A stretch of 64,000 nt of DNA from Sialis fuliginosa. Lineage: Eukaryota > Arthropoda > Insecta > Megaloptera > Sialidae. Where the stretch lies: the NCBI GenBank assembly GCA_961205875.1, contig OY540813.1:6791001-6855000 (forward strand), given 5' to 3'. The stretch's first letter is position 1. Each line of letters opens with the position of its first letter. Below are positions 24,224 to 52,955 of the stretch, in pieces. Position numbers and translations under genes: made by a program. A model generated the notes under the pieces. That model did no database searches. It had not been told where the DNA came from and saw only the letters and a list, made by a program, of their open reading frames with translations.

Positions 24224-24836
24224 TTATGGTTACTTGATTATGAATGATCAAGAATACCATTTAATTTATCACACACCCCCCCCTCCCAATTCGTCAAAAA
24301 AATCAAATATATGCTTAGTCAAAAAATTGAATTTAAATCACCTATTGAAGAATTGATTGTGTTTTATTTATAAATTTATATACTAAATATGATTTTTCCA
24401 AAAATGAAAATAAATCCTCAAACCCATGTTGTTTTGATGCCTATAGAACAAGTTAGTAAAAAAAGTTACTCCTTCTTTTTCAGTTCCTTATAAAAAAATC
24501 ACTAATATAACTTCACTGTAAATCGAGTTTTATGCAGCTCGCTATTAGAAATTCGAAAATAATGTTTTATTGAATTTTTTTTTTTTTAATGGCGATTAGA
24601 CATACCCATACCTATGGTTACTTGATTATGAACGTCAAGAATACCATTTTATTTATCACTCCCCCCCCCCCCCCCCCCCCCATTGGTAAAAAAATCAAAT
24701 ATACGCTTAGTCAAAAAATTTATTTAAATTACTGAAGAATTGATAGTTTTATTTATAAATTTAAATACATATGATATTAATAATATGATTATTTTTCCAA
24801 AAATGAAAATAAATCTTCAAAACCAAGTTGTTTTAT
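24224..24836 (+). repeat. Diverged tandem duplication with a poly-C tract
   Basis: Units at 24224-24436 and 24612-24836 share TATGGTTACTTGATTATGAA, CAAGAATACCATTT, ATATRCGCTTAGTCAAAAAATT and AAAATGAAAATAAATC in order. The C-run is interrupted in the first unit and expanded to about 21 C in the second (24661-24681). Possibly two copies of one small element. Confidence 0.65.
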
Positions 24837-25149
24837 TTAAGTGTCTTTCAAATTCATATTTCAAGGATTTCAAGAAGAGTGTAAATAATCCTAGCAGGAA
24901 ATGTAACATGTAACTTGTAACAAACCATTTTTGTGACCATAAAGTAATAAAATTTAAAGTACAATTGCGTCATAAATTTTAGCATAAGACCACAAAACGA
25001 AAGTAAATGTACATCCCTTCATGTTTTATGTTATGCAACTAACTCTAAACCATTAAAATATAGCATCTTCTTGGAAGTTAACATCGGTCAGAAAGTTAAA
25101 CAACAATATTTTTGTAAGTAATCATAAATGTTTATAACATTACATATTT

Positions 25150-25195
25150 TTGAGGCTTCCGTGGTAATATATTAAAATGTCTGGTTGTAAGTACA
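25150..25195 (+). repeat. Dispersed repeat fragment
   Basis: A worn copy of the lead motif of 5176-5226 (GAGGCTTCCGTGGTAATATA ... CTGGTTGTAAG). Confidence 0.4.
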
Positions 25196-28185
25196 TGTCG
25201 TATCTATGTAGAGTCGCATGCAGAAGTAGTCGACCAGTTTTCATTCAAATTTGCTTATCACAAACAAAGTAGGTTTTTCCCATTTGATTCTTATAATATT
25301 TAAATCATTTCTCCATGTACTAAACAAAGACAGATATTTTGAAACTCATTTGCTAGATAAAGAAATTCTCTTCGTTTATAGTACTTATATATTTGTGTGA
25401 TTAAATTATTATGTGATCTATTGAAAATTCTATAAGTAAATTTTGTGGCATTAAATATTTGCTATTTCGAATTTTAATATTTAAATAGATGTATTAGACT
25501 TGATATAAAATTAATTAATGAAATAGACGTATATTTGTGTTTTTATTTAAATAACTATATAAGCTTCGCCCTAGAAAAAGATAATCGATGATGTTTGTCT
25601 TAATATTTGCGAATCTGTTATAAGCGATTTTGACCTTTAGGGTGGCAGACGACTTCTGAAGCCCATAGTACAGTGTACTTTCTATTATCCGGGTGAAAAT
25701 TATCCGTGCTTTAAATAAATTACTTTTTTTATTTATGTACATTTTGAGATAAATAAAAAAAATTATTTACATTCAGTTAAACATGTTTCTTAATGTAAAC
25801 TTCATTATTTACTTTAAAGTATTTTAAATCACGTTTTATACAAATTATTTGCAACTTAGAGTCAGAATAAAAAAACAAGCTCAGGTGAACCATTTTTCGA
25901 ATTTTTGATGATTTAAAATTGACTCTTACTTACAGAAAAGGCCCTATATTTATTGTAGCATTTATTATTGCATAGCCATCATATTCAGTACTTCTTTATA
26001 CCAGAATAAGGTAAAAATGTCTCTTGGTTAAGCGATTTAACATTACACTAATAGGACTAAATTTTGATTTTACCTAAATATATTCTTGATTGTGTAATTG
26101 TTCAACAAAATTTTTATAAGATTAATTTACTGCCCCGAGGCCCAAGATCCTCTAGTTGCAGCCCTGCCTGTAAATAAAATTGGTATTATTATCTACATAT
26201 TTCTAAATCATACAATTAAAATAAATCTTTAACCTATTTAAATAGTATAGTAAATGACTACAAATATTTTTATAGACACTCTTCAAATCAACACTAATGT
26301 CTGTGTGTGAAGGTATTTACGTATATATTATATCAAGCCGCTGTTTTCTGCGAAGAGTGCTGTGTGCGCAGTGGGGCATCACATCGGCCAAGTAACTGTA
26401 CCTCCGCCATTCTTGGCCACTGGCCTCTGTCGTTTAAAGACGCATTTACGTGGAGACGCCCCAAAGCTGAACAACTTTTAACTTAATGTAAAAAAAAAAC
26501 ATTACTTAAGTGCATTTAAAAAATTCTAGATCTTAAATCTCATGCTTAAGTATTTTTGATAATATATTAATTATCTGTTTATATTGTTATTCATTTTCTT
26601 ATTAATTGTATAAATAATATAATATTAATTTATAATAGGCGAGTTAATGTATCATTGTATGTATAATGTAAAACTGCAATTACATATAAATGAAACAACA
26701 GCTTTAAAACCATGTGTACAATATTATATAAATCAAGATTTATATCCTATTTTCATGTTCAATTCGTGCAATTCATTTCAAAAATATAAACTAAACTGAA
26801 AGAAAAACTAATAATCAAATCACAAACTGTAACGCCATCTATGATTTGCGTTACATACTACTAGTACAGCTGCAAACCATTTTTTTACATTGCAGGAATC
26901 TACTATATACAATATAGTGTATATTATTGACTGTATTAAAGATGGCGCTAGTTACATACTATATATATTTTTTAAATTACGTGTGTTGTTGTCGTTGTTG
27001 TCGTCTCTATCGCTAATTACACATTTGATATTTAATAAACACTTAATTAATAAATTTCATTATTCTAAGTTTTTCTACTTATTTTTATCGGACATTTCTT
27101 CGAGTAATCAAAAAGTGTAAAATTCAAATTTCATTACTATATGGTTATAAATTATAAATTTACTAATTCCATTTGTACATAAAATTAAATAGATTCTTTT
27201 ATGTTTACGTAATGTACGTAATAAACATACTAATTTAAAATACAGTTACACATATTTGTGTCAAACTACAATACATATTAACAAAATAGTTATTGATCAT
27301 AAATCACAGGTAATAGATAGATAATATAGGTAGATATATTTATACTCATAAGCCTTTTCTATTTTTATTTAATTATCAACTATTATTTTATCTTATTTTT
27401 ATCTATATACAAACTACTGCAGTAAAGAATACAAATAAAAATACAGACTACATTTTTTTCTGAAATTTTTTATGTATATTATTAATTTGTGTTAAAAAAA
27501 ATTTTTATATTGATGACTATTTTATAATTAACAAATTATTGACTATTAATCACCTCTTCTTATGTATCTAAATATATACCCTATCATGTGCGTGACTCGC
27601 ACTTGGCCGTTTTATTTAAACTTTATTTATTATACATTTTTTTATATTTATTTTTTACTAGAACGTTTGTTTGTACACACTTTCACATGAGTTCGGTTAC
27701 ATTTGTTCTTGACATAGTCATCTGGTCTACATCCTCATAGGAAATACCATACAAATGTAAGTGCATTTCTTATGCACATTGAATTTATATGCATCTCGGC
27801 TTCCATCTCCGATATGTGAATACATAATCACAACCACAACAAATTCTTTTCATGTTGCAATGGTTTCTTAACTTTACAATGATTCTGTAGCCAAAATATA
27901 AAACAAATAAAATTAACTTTTAGTGTACCGTATACCAAAATTAGAAAAAAAAGAAACACTTATGTAATCAACACAGTGTCTGTCTGTCTGTTTATTCATC
28001 TTTCTGTATTTCTATCTTTCTGTCTATCACAGCCTTTTAGCTACTGAACCATTTGTAATAATAGTAAATAGTGGATCTATTAATTAATAGTCCTGAATTA
28101 TAAACTTATAAAAACAACAAAAATTATTCAATCCCAACAAGTGTTAGTATCAAATGAAAGTTGACAATTCAAAGAATTTAAGTCT

Positions 28186-28236
28186 TGAAGCTTCCGCGGT
28201 GATCTTGATATGGATATTGGCTTCTGGGTGTAAGAA
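28186..28236 (+). repeat. Dispersed repeat fragment
   Basis: Close copy of 5176-5226: GAAGCTTCCGCGGTGATCTT and then GGCTTCTGGGTGTAAG. It lacks the hairpin that follows at 5239. Confidence 0.55.
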
Positions 28237-28999
28237 GTCAAGATACTTAAATATGTTTTATTTTTCTCATTATTAAAATCTAAGAATCGTAAATATATTT
28301 TGTCCCCTGCCCGTATTTCTGAAAGTAATATAAAATTCTGGCAAAAATGACAAGGACATCAAAAGAAAATTATCAGCAGTCACCGCACTCAAGTATATTT
28401 TTTTAAATAATTAAAAATTATACATTATACATACATATACAATATTTTCAATTACCGGAAAACGGAAAAACTGTGGTTTCTTAATCATACTAAATATTTA
28501 AAGATAAACAAGAAAACAATGTTATATCTTATTGAAATTATATATTGATTAATCAAAAAATTTGACGCCTTATAGTGAATTAAGTAAACTAATTGACAAA
28601 ATAAGTACGTCCAAATAAAAAAATAATAAAGTTTAATACAATGGATTTGGCGCCCCTCTTGGTGTGATGACCTTGATTTCTTTTATAATAATCCAAGGTC
28701 AAATATGTGCATTTATAATTTAAAAAAATACAAATTAAGTATAAAAAAATATAATAATGCATTTATAAATTAAGAATAAAAACATTTTAAGTGCTTATAA
28801 TATATTATCATGAATGAAAATGTAAATAATTTTACTTTATAAATAAGAATTCGATTAAATGGCTTTGAAATATCGACTTTAAAATATAAACGCAATATTG
28901 GCTTTATCGTTCTTTGTATTGTTTACAAACTTATTTTGTTGTAATTCAAGTTTGTTTCCATATATTTTATTTCTTTTATTTATTTATATTCTATTCTGC

Positions 29000-29355
29000 A
29001 TACACTGACGTCATTTAACTAGCATTCTTGTCTCGTACTTGTTCGGTTATTGTTCGGCTCGACTCGGTTTATTTAATAAAACAGGATCTACGAGAAACAT
29101 TTGTTGCATTTGTTGCTTCATTTTTCAAACATGGCTGACAAGCTGTGAAAGTTGAGGCCGTGTTAAACTGAAATGTATGAAATGAATTGTAAATAAAGAA
29201 TATTTTTGTGAATATGTGTTAAAATCTGTGATGTTGAAGTTATTAACATGTTTTATAATTTTAGAATATATTTATAACGTGACAACTTTTTAATCTGTAT
29301 TTTTATACTCGTGTATTTTTTGTAACTAGGACAAATTTTTAATTTATTTTTAACA
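29000..29355 (+). promoter_or_regulatory. Probable 5' UTR and promoter region of the Ptp10D-like gene
   Basis: This less AT-biased stretch (TTGTTCGGCTCGACTCGG at about 29049) lies directly upstream of the proposed start at 29356. A short upstream frame begins ATGGCTGACAAGCTGTGA at about 29132. No core promoter element can be fixed with confidence. Confidence 0.25.
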
Positions 29356-43202
<13,847 letters not shown>

Positions 43203-45496
43203 TATATTTGATAATGTGCAGTTATTATTTAAGTTTTTAATGTTAAGTCTTGATACTCTACTAGTAATGATATCATTACTGTTATGGTGATTGGTGACCA
43301 GACATATTAAGTATATTTTATGTCAATAGAATATAATCCATAGTACAATTTTTTATTTTAATATATTTTTTTTCATTAAATATACATTACCTATTTTGTG
43401 TAAGATTTAATTTGAAAAATTAAATCAATTTACACATTTTATTTATGTACGATGTATGACCACTATTATAATTTTTCATTAATCGTTTTGATGTAGTATT
43501 CCTATATAATAAAAAAATATTCTATTCAATCAAAAATAAATAAATATTGTTAAAAAAATCAAATGTTGTTTAAATAAGCAACTATTTTCCTACTAAATTT
43601 AAAAAAATGTTGAAAATGATTTTAGTGTTTTAAAATTTTTGTATTTCTTATTAAAAAATTAATTTGAGCAGCAAAAGGTAACTAACAATAAGAAGTAATT
43701 TATTTTTTATGTATAATTATTATTTTCATCATTATTGAGTATGGGTAGATGCAAATAAGTTAAGTATTTTAAAATTGTATGATATATTAAGAAATATATT
43801 TTATTATTTATTTATATATATTTATAAATATATATAATTTGGATTTTTATATTGTATATAAATCATGTAAAAGTTAAATGTATATCTGTAATACATTTTG
43901 AGATTAGTATTTTTTAAGTCTATTTAAAAATAAACTTGAGCTTCCGACAAATAATCAAAGGACTAATCTAACTGCCAAAAATCTATGAGTAAAATTAAAC
44001 TTTTTATATCAGAATTCCATAATTTTTATACTCCATTGAATTGTTAAGTCAAATATGATCTCTGTTATATTTTATCTTATGCAATGATTAATTTAATAGA
44101 TCTTTATTTGACTTTATGATTCAATCCATTTAGTTGGTATGATCATATTTTGGTTTATTTAATCCTAAAGAATTTGTTACAAATTGTAATCGTAAATAGA
44201 ATATATCAATATTTATACGTATTTAAGTAGTAAATCTGAGGAATTAAATAAATTGACTTGATTTGTCTTATTGTAAATATATATAGATTTACTCTAATAT
44301 ACATTATAATTAATATTCCAAAATATGACTATACCTATAGTTAACATTGTAAATTTTTATATAATATACCTACATATCTATTTCAGTATTAGATATTTTC
44401 ATCACATAAATTTGAAGACAACTATTTTATTTTAGTGTTTTTATAAGTATCATTAATCGCTATAACATTTAAGCATTTGTATACATGAATATTAGGTAAT
44501 TATAAATATTGTTAATATTAGCCATGTTAAATATTAATTAAAAAATTGAAAATGTCAATGTAGAAACACTCGTTAATTGTAATATTAAGTTTTAATCTAT
44601 TATGTTTCATTTTATTTATATTAAATAATTTATAATGACACCCCTAATGGAAATATTTCAGTGATAATCAGTGAATATCTACGAAATGAAACCTGAGTTT
44701 CGTAAATATTTGTAAATATTCATTATTCTTGATATTATTAAAAATTTATTTTGAGTTGCAATTGACTGCAGTCTGTGTAGAAATTCTTAGGTACTTGTAT
44801 AAATTTGTTGTTTTATAATATTTATTTTTCATAAAAAGTTATTGCTTTTTGTGATAATTTTTCTTTCTACAACAATCAACAAAATCATATAACCTATCGT
44901 ACAGAAATTCGTGCTTATTCATAACAATTCGTATTTTAACTAATAACTGAAAAATTACATTACAAACTGTAAAAATTTGTATTTTTTTGTGAAATTTTTT
45001 ACTTTTCTTGAAAAACTATGAAATATTTGGAGCACAAGTTTAAATATCCATGTGATTTTTACAAAGACAGATTTTCATGAAAATTATTTCTGTTAGAGAC
45101 TGTGTCATCCGTCCTAACATTTCATATTATATATTATTTGAATCTCCATTTTTTCATATCATATTTTCTATCGATGTTAATTATTCCTTTTGATCGTGTG
45201 TAATATCATTTTATATAGTTTAAAATTGATCGTATTTATAATACTCTTGTCTATATTGAATATTGTTCATAATTATTTTTAAAATAAACATTTGTTAAAT
45301 TGTATGTAGTCATTTATTTACTTTAATTGATTTTATGCATACAGGAATCGGTTCATCCACAAATTAGTATTGGTAAAAATATATAGGTGAAAACTATTTT
45401 TAAAATGTTTTATTTGCATTGTAATTTTAATTATCAACATCTCAACAAAAAATTATTACGTATTTATGTAACATGCTTTTAATTAATACTTCAATT
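43203..45496 (+). other. Probable 3' UTR and spacer after the Ptp10D-like gene
   Basis: No open frame of note. Candidate poly(A) signals AATAAA/AATAAAT occur near 43543, 43929 and 45286. The last of these, followed by the tail of the convergent small gene at 45497, could mark the end of a long 3' UTR. Confidence 0.4.
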
Positions 45497-45940
45497 TCAT
45501 TGTTCATTTTTAAACGGCCATCTCAATAACTTTGCAATACTCCGGATATTTCGTTGTTCATCATTTTGTATGTTTAATTTTTGACCTTGTGGTAATGTTT
45601 TACCTCTTTTTAATGCTTTTTTGAATTCTTTAGTAGTATTTCGAAATGCTTTTCCAAGAGAATTTGATTTAGCACTGGTATTTAGCGTAGGAGAAGTAGT
45701 TTCATCAATTACTTCTGCATCTTGAGATTTTTTTCTGAATATTCTTGTTAAAGTGTCTCTCCATCTATGATTTTCTTGTTTTTCTTTATCTCCTACTGAA
45801 TCATCTTTACAATCATCATTTTTTGATTTGGTAGGTGATTTGTCAGAAATTTCTTCAGATAAAATTTCTGTAAATTCAGTTTCCTTTAGAACACTTAAAT
45901 TTTCATTATTTGGAGGTAAAATTGTAAGTGGTTCCGACAT
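45497..45940 (-). CDS. Small orphan gene, single exon, 147 aa
   Basis: I do not recognise this protein. It is intact from ATG (45940) to stop without introns. The N-terminal half is acidic and Ser/Glu/Asp-rich with no aromatic core (MSEPLTILPPNNENL...). The second half is basic, with WRDTLTRIFRKKSQD, then KEFKKALKRGK and a C-terminal tail LLRWPFKNEQ. No signal peptide or membrane segment is seen; it looks mostly disordered with two short amphipathic basic helices, as in nuclear or membrane-surface proteins. It faces the HORMA-domain gene head-to-head (523 bp apart) and converges on the phosphatase gene. Codon use is as AT-rich as its neighbours. It could be a retained retrocopy or a fast-evolving insect gene. 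Confidence 0.55.
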   Translation of the reverse strand: MSEPLTILPPNNENLSVLKETEFTEILSEEISDKSPTKSKNDDCKDDSVGDKEKQENHRWRDTLTRIFRKKSQDAEVIDETTSPTLNTSAKSNSLGKAFRNTTKEFKKALKRGKTLPQGQKLNIQNDEQRNIRSIAKLLRWPFKNEQ

Positions 45941-46463
45941 TTGTAATTTAATTTATTTTTAAAATATGTCAATAAATTATATTTTTGATATTATTCTAAT
46001 GTTTTGTTTTATAGGTACCAATTAATTTTAATTTTTAATGCCAACTTGATTTTTCCTATACTTTAGAAAACATTTGATAAAAGTTAAACTAATATTTGAA
46101 CTAATATAATCCCATAATCAAATTTCGCGCCCTTTTGATTGTTACATCAAAAATATGTATTATGTAATAAAAAAATGCTTGTAGATAGTTTGTAAAATAT
46201 AAAAATATAGTAAAGTTTATAAATGTCGAAAATTTATAAAAATTATGTTCAAAACAAATATTATTTACAAATAAATATAAAACATTTTTGACTTTTGATG
46301 TACTTCCCACTTTTCAAATTTGTTTTCTCAACAATCAAATTTTGTGACTACAATCAATTTATTTAAACAGTTTCGACTTCTCGTTTTATTTGTACTGTAC
46401 AAGAGTACAATAATTTTCAAGTGTTAAATTATTATTTTGTGTTGTGGTGAACATTGAATAAAT
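45941..46463. promoter_or_regulatory. Shared head-to-head promoter region (orphan gene / HORMAD)
   Basis: It separates the two start codons by 523 bp. It contains no repeat or long frame. A bidirectional promoter is inferred from layout only; no core element was identified. Confidence 0.3.
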
Positions 46464-49246
46464 ATGTCCACTAAACAAAAGAAATTAAAGACTGAAGAGG
46501 TATGTTTTAATATGTACATTATATTATAATATAATTATCTACATAATATTTAATTATTTTAGTTGATTTCAACATGTGAAAATATATATGCTCAAATTGC
46601 CCCTGCTATGGTAAATGCAAAAAAATCTGCGCTATTTGTTAAAGAACTTATGGGAGTAGCTGTGTCGACTATTCTATATTATCGTAAAATTTTTGACGAT
46701 TCCTTATTTTCAAATAGAAAATTAGATTCAGATATAATTAAAATTTTAAAGTGTAATACCGATCTGCCGGCAGCTCGAAGGATTCAAGATGTCGTGTTTT
46801 CTGCCCATGAAGCTATTGAATTGGGATATGTAAGTACATACTTTAAATGGTTTGTGTTTAATAATGTTGTAATGTTAAATACTTTGGTACTTGTTAATTA
46901 ACTATCTTTCTACAAATATAAACATAGACTATAAGTGTATATACATATTGATACATAGTGGGTAATCTCTGCAGGCCCACTTCCTGTGGCGAAACTGGGG
47001 GTTATTTTAACTTAAAGCAGGGTTAAATCTCCACCAAAACAAACTGTTTTTAAAATTATACACACTTTACTCACTTTAACGCAATATTGGATGCATACAT
47101 ACACTTAATATAGTCTACATTTAATGCAAGAGGATAATTAATAAGTATCAATACTTTAATTATTTTTAGTTGCGGCAAATGATTTTAATTGTTGAAGATG
47201 ATAAATCTGTTATCGAACAACATACTTTAACTTTTGAGTACTGTGATAAAAATTTTAAAACATTGATATTAGAGAAATTTACTGGTGCAACAAAGTAAGT
47301 TGAATTAATTAATAAAATAAAATGAAATTGCTAATTTAAACATTCTTTCAGAGACAAGAAAAAGTTTGCAATAGATAAAATTACAAAACAATCAAAGTGT
47401 ATGATACGGTCTATAGTTCACATGATGAGTACTATTCCAAAATTACCTGAAAAACCAAACATAATTATGAAGTTAACTTACTATGATGATGGTAATTAGT
47501 TGATTATTGTTGTCAGGTCTTCTCGCACATTGATACGGTTTTGGTCAAATTTAACAATGGGTAGTAATAGAGGTGTTTTCACTTGCAATAGTTGACACGG
47601 TGTAAAAATATCTAATACGACAGATGATTCATCTGCCGCCTAGTAGGTGTTAAAGCAAATGGCAGACGACTCGTCGCTAATACACAATGTTGTTAATGAT
47701 GAATTTCAAATTAGGGAACGTCCATAAACCACATAACACGTGGGGGGGGGGGGGTACAGCTCTATTATCTAAATGGTGTTACATTTACGATCAATAAAAA
47801 AAACTAACTACATATCGAGCTGGACCTCCCCCCTTGTTGGGGCCATATTTAAAATCATCATTTGATTTAGTGAATCAATAATAGTTTTATAAAAATAAGT
47901 TTACTTTAACGCTAGTTAATAACATTTTCCAAATTTATATGCTTTATTATATTTTTTAGTTACGCCTCCGGATTATAATCCTAAATATTTCGAAACTGAA
48001 AATGCTGTTATGAACGACTCTTTAGTTGGTAAATCTACAAAAATCGGTGAAATTTCAACCCCATTCCATTACATGGGTCTAAAAACAAAAATATCAACAG
48101 CTTTTCTGGTAAAACATAAAATTTAACTACATTTAATAAATTTGATAATGAGAAACACATTTATAGGAACAAAACACATTTTCTGTATCAACAACACAGT
48201 TGGGAAATTCTTTGGTTGAAGAGACTCCAATGGAAACCGAAAATATACCTGTAAAAAAACAACGTAAATTATTCAATAAAAATAAATCCGAATTCGAAAT
48301 TGTTGAACGAACATCTGAAAGCACTCTATATCCTCAAGAAGAAAATAATCCCACTGATAAATTAAGTTCTACTAACAATGCTGAACAAGCTAAAATCGGA
48401 GGCATTTCTAGTCCAGATCGTCCTTGTAAGTGCTTTATATTTAAATACAAAGGGTATTTGTTCTGCATGATAGTGTTCAATTATCGATTGTAATTGGACA
48501 GGTTGTTATTTTTACACTTATTACAAACATAAATTATTATACGTGTCAAAAAAATCAATCACCATGACCCCACTATATTATATTTGTAAATGCAACTTTA
48601 TAGTAATTAAATTGTTTTCTAGTATCTGCTATAAGAGAGGAAGATTCCGAAATATCTTTGAAAATTAGATGCGCTTGTGGCGGAACACTAGATTACGGTT
48701 TAGTGATTGTTTGTTGTATCTGTCACGTCGCACAGCACTTACACTGTTATAGTATTTTAGAAGAAAATCAAGCACCGAATGATCACATTTGTGAACTGTG
48801 CGCTGAAAAGGATCCAAAACTGCAATGCAGTTCACCTGTGTTGTTAAGTATGACAATCGAAGAACGTACAGTAAGTTTGTTCATTTGCCGTTTTCTCTTT
48901 AAGTTTTTTTTTTTTTTTTTTTAATTTTAATGTTTATTTCTCAGAAACATTGTTTGTTCTTATTTGTCATGGGATTATGTTACGAAGATGAAATTACTAT
49001 TTCCGTTCCTAATTTGATTCATTTCCTGTCGATATCTGAAGATTGTGCTCTTCAAATTATTGATCGTCTTCTGGATTTAAAAATTATCGTTAAACATAGA
49101 AAAGGGTAAATTCTCTATTTGGTACATTTTATCTATAAATAGTATAATATATAATTATTTCTTTTAGGTTCATGAAAAGTAAACATATCTATAAAAAAAT
49201 TATAAAACAACAGTTTGATAACGTATTATTAGACAAGATTCTTTAA
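46464..49246 (+). CDS. Meiotic HORMA-domain protein (HORMAD/Hop1 type) with PHD and winged-helix regions
   Basis: Meiotic chromosome-axis protein that helps set up recombination and synapsis checkpoints. Exons: 46464-46499, 46563-46829, 47170-47294, 47352-47491, 47960-48108, 48167-48425, 48623-48870, 48945-49105, 49168-49246; phases agree, 487 aa. HORMA domain about residues 12-235: SALFVKELMGVAVSTILYYR, a conserved block with Y-L-R, and the family landmark TPPDYNPKYF followed by GEISTPFH. A polar linker (about 240-335, KKQRK basic patch) follows. Residues 341-385 form a PHD-like zinc finger (CAC, VCCIC, HLHC, CELC), and 395-470 look like a winged helix (EDEITISVPNLIHFLSISED). PHD plus winged helix is the chromatin-binding region described for yeast Hop1 and several animal relatives. 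The C-terminus is basic and short; I do not see a clear closure motif. Confidence 0.85.
47699..47835. repeat. Dispersed repeat remnant in HORMAD intron 4
   Basis: GGGAACGTCCATAAACCACA, a run of 13 G (47742-47754) and the inverted CTCCCCCCTT at about 47826 make a familiar insect repeat pattern (purine-run hairpin with a tail). Origin unknown. Confidence 0.45.
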
Positions 49247-50182
49247 CGTGTACGAATTTAACTATTTTCTAGTTAAATATTATATTATTAGTATTTGTTA
49301 CTTTTTTTAAATAATAATAATAACCTTAGAATTTTAGATAATTTAATTTAAAAAAGTGAATAAATTAAATTAATTAATAAAATTTCATGATTAATTGTCT
49401 TTTTAATAATTATAAGTTTCACTAGTAATATTATTGTAATAAGATATATTTTCCCAAGTTAACTGAAATTTTTATTCATAAAGTATATATTCTCTAAAAT
49501 GTTTAAAAAAAAAATCCAATTGTAAAAATAAAATTTAGTTAAATAAATTGTAATTATATAATTATAAAAGCATTAATACTTTATTTAAAACTGACCCATC
49601 CGTGGCTTTGACCACGTTGTGTTCGTTTTTATAACCATTTATATAATTTATAAAATCTAATGCCATTTATGAAAAGTATTTTGTCTGAAATTCACCTTCA
49701 TAATATAAGCATGTATTTATGTAAATAAGTGTATTAAAATACCCCCTACCCTTCAGTAACTGAATTTTGGAAAATCCATTATAGGGTGCTTCCGTCATAA
49801 AAGAAAAACAACCCTAAAATAGTATAGTATATAAAATAGTAGTCAAGTTTCACTCAGCCGTATTTTCTGATTTTATTATCAATCAATATCATTAAATATA
49901 CTTCATATTATTACATTATGTTCGTTTTTAATTGAATTTTTTTACATTAATGTATGTATAAATGAATTTTAATAAATCACGTTGCTGCTGGTTTAGTTAA
50001 AAATAGCGACGCTACGTTGAAACTTACTAAGTTAGGCGTTGATGGTTTTGTGTTGTTGATACAGACGCAGCTTGATGTATAGAGGTAAACTCTAATTACA
50101 AAACAAATATGAATTTTAATTTTAAAATTATTCATCACAACACAATAACAACATTAATACATTTATCATATGTAAAAAATCA
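49247..50182. other. Tail-to-tail spacer between HORMAD and TTLL1
   Basis: AT-rich, with no gene. Candidate poly(A) signals lie on both strands (for example AATAAA near 49377 on plus). Nothing else seen. Confidence 0.5.
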
Positions 50183-52216
<2,034 letters not shown>

Positions 52217-52356
52217 TTTTTGTTGCAGCAATTGACTTTTTTAAATAAGTGACAGAATGTTTGATCAATAAATACAAACATTTTATTGGATATCAATTTT
52301 ATTTACATATATATGTACTTAAATAAAATACTAACTATAAAATAATGTATTCGTAA

Positions 52357-52955
52357 TTAAAATGTAAACCACCCTGGTATACCAGGCCTATTTTTATTTT
52401 TATCTAGAAAATCTTGATAATTTTGTTTTGCCAACTCTAATGATTTCTTTTCTTCTTCTAACTGATCCTTTTCGTCTGTCGGATATAATTCAGGGAATTT
52501 AAAAACTACATTTCTGTCCTACAAAAACAAAATGTAAATTACTCAATTAAATTACAATTCCGATGTATATAAGAAATAGTTTACAAAATTGTTTTAACTT
52601 ACTAAAGTTATGTATGCAAGTTTTGTATCATCTTCTTTAGTTATGTATCCTTTTATAGGATCACGTTTTGTTTTACCCATAGCTATTCTTGTACGTACAT
52701 TCATGACGGGAATCTTATAAATTTTTTCTAAATAATTTTTGATATCGTATTTTGTCATCTCCATCGAACAAGCAAACTGTACTATATTAGGTGGTTGTTC
52801 GTGCGAGGGTTTAATTAATTTCAACCAAAAATTCGGTAGAAATATTCTTAATTGTGGATTACCTCGTTGATACAACGGATACCTATAAAATATATGATTG
52901 TACATATTCATATTTTAAAATATTTATAAAAGTGGCGTTACCATCTTGTTGACAT
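52357..52955 (-). CDS. mRpL23: Mitochondrial large-subunit ribosomal protein uL23m
   Basis: Nuclear-encoded component of the mitochondrial large ribosomal subunit, near the exit tunnel. Exons: 52955-52942, 52882-52603, 52518-52357; phases agree, 151 aa, the usual size. It begins MSTRWYPLYQRGNPQLRIFL and holds the uL23 core MEMTKYDIKNYLEKIYKIPV with RIAMGKTKR. The C-terminus is charged and ends RPGIPGWFTF. No long transit peptide, as usual for this protein. It lies only 140 bp upstream of TTLL1 on the same strand and head-to-head with UQCRQ, 413 bp away. Confidence 0.93.

Larger units (their letters stand above)
22820..29000. other. Intergenic stretch without a recognised gene
   Basis: AT-rich DNA with the repeats listed separately. 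GC-richer islands occur at 23940-24130 and 26340-26470; the first has two overlapping open frames (an 88- and a 62-codon frame) and could be a lost exon, but I see no domain and no supported splice structure. The second, read on the minus strand, looks like worn retroelement coding sequence. Nothing else stands out. Confidence 0.45.

Noticed and set aside
27980..28030. GTCTGTCTGTCTG and CTTTCTGT tracts as a regulatory or CRISPR-like array
   Set aside because: Simple-sequence repeats attached to a dispersed repeat tail; no spacer-repeat structure.
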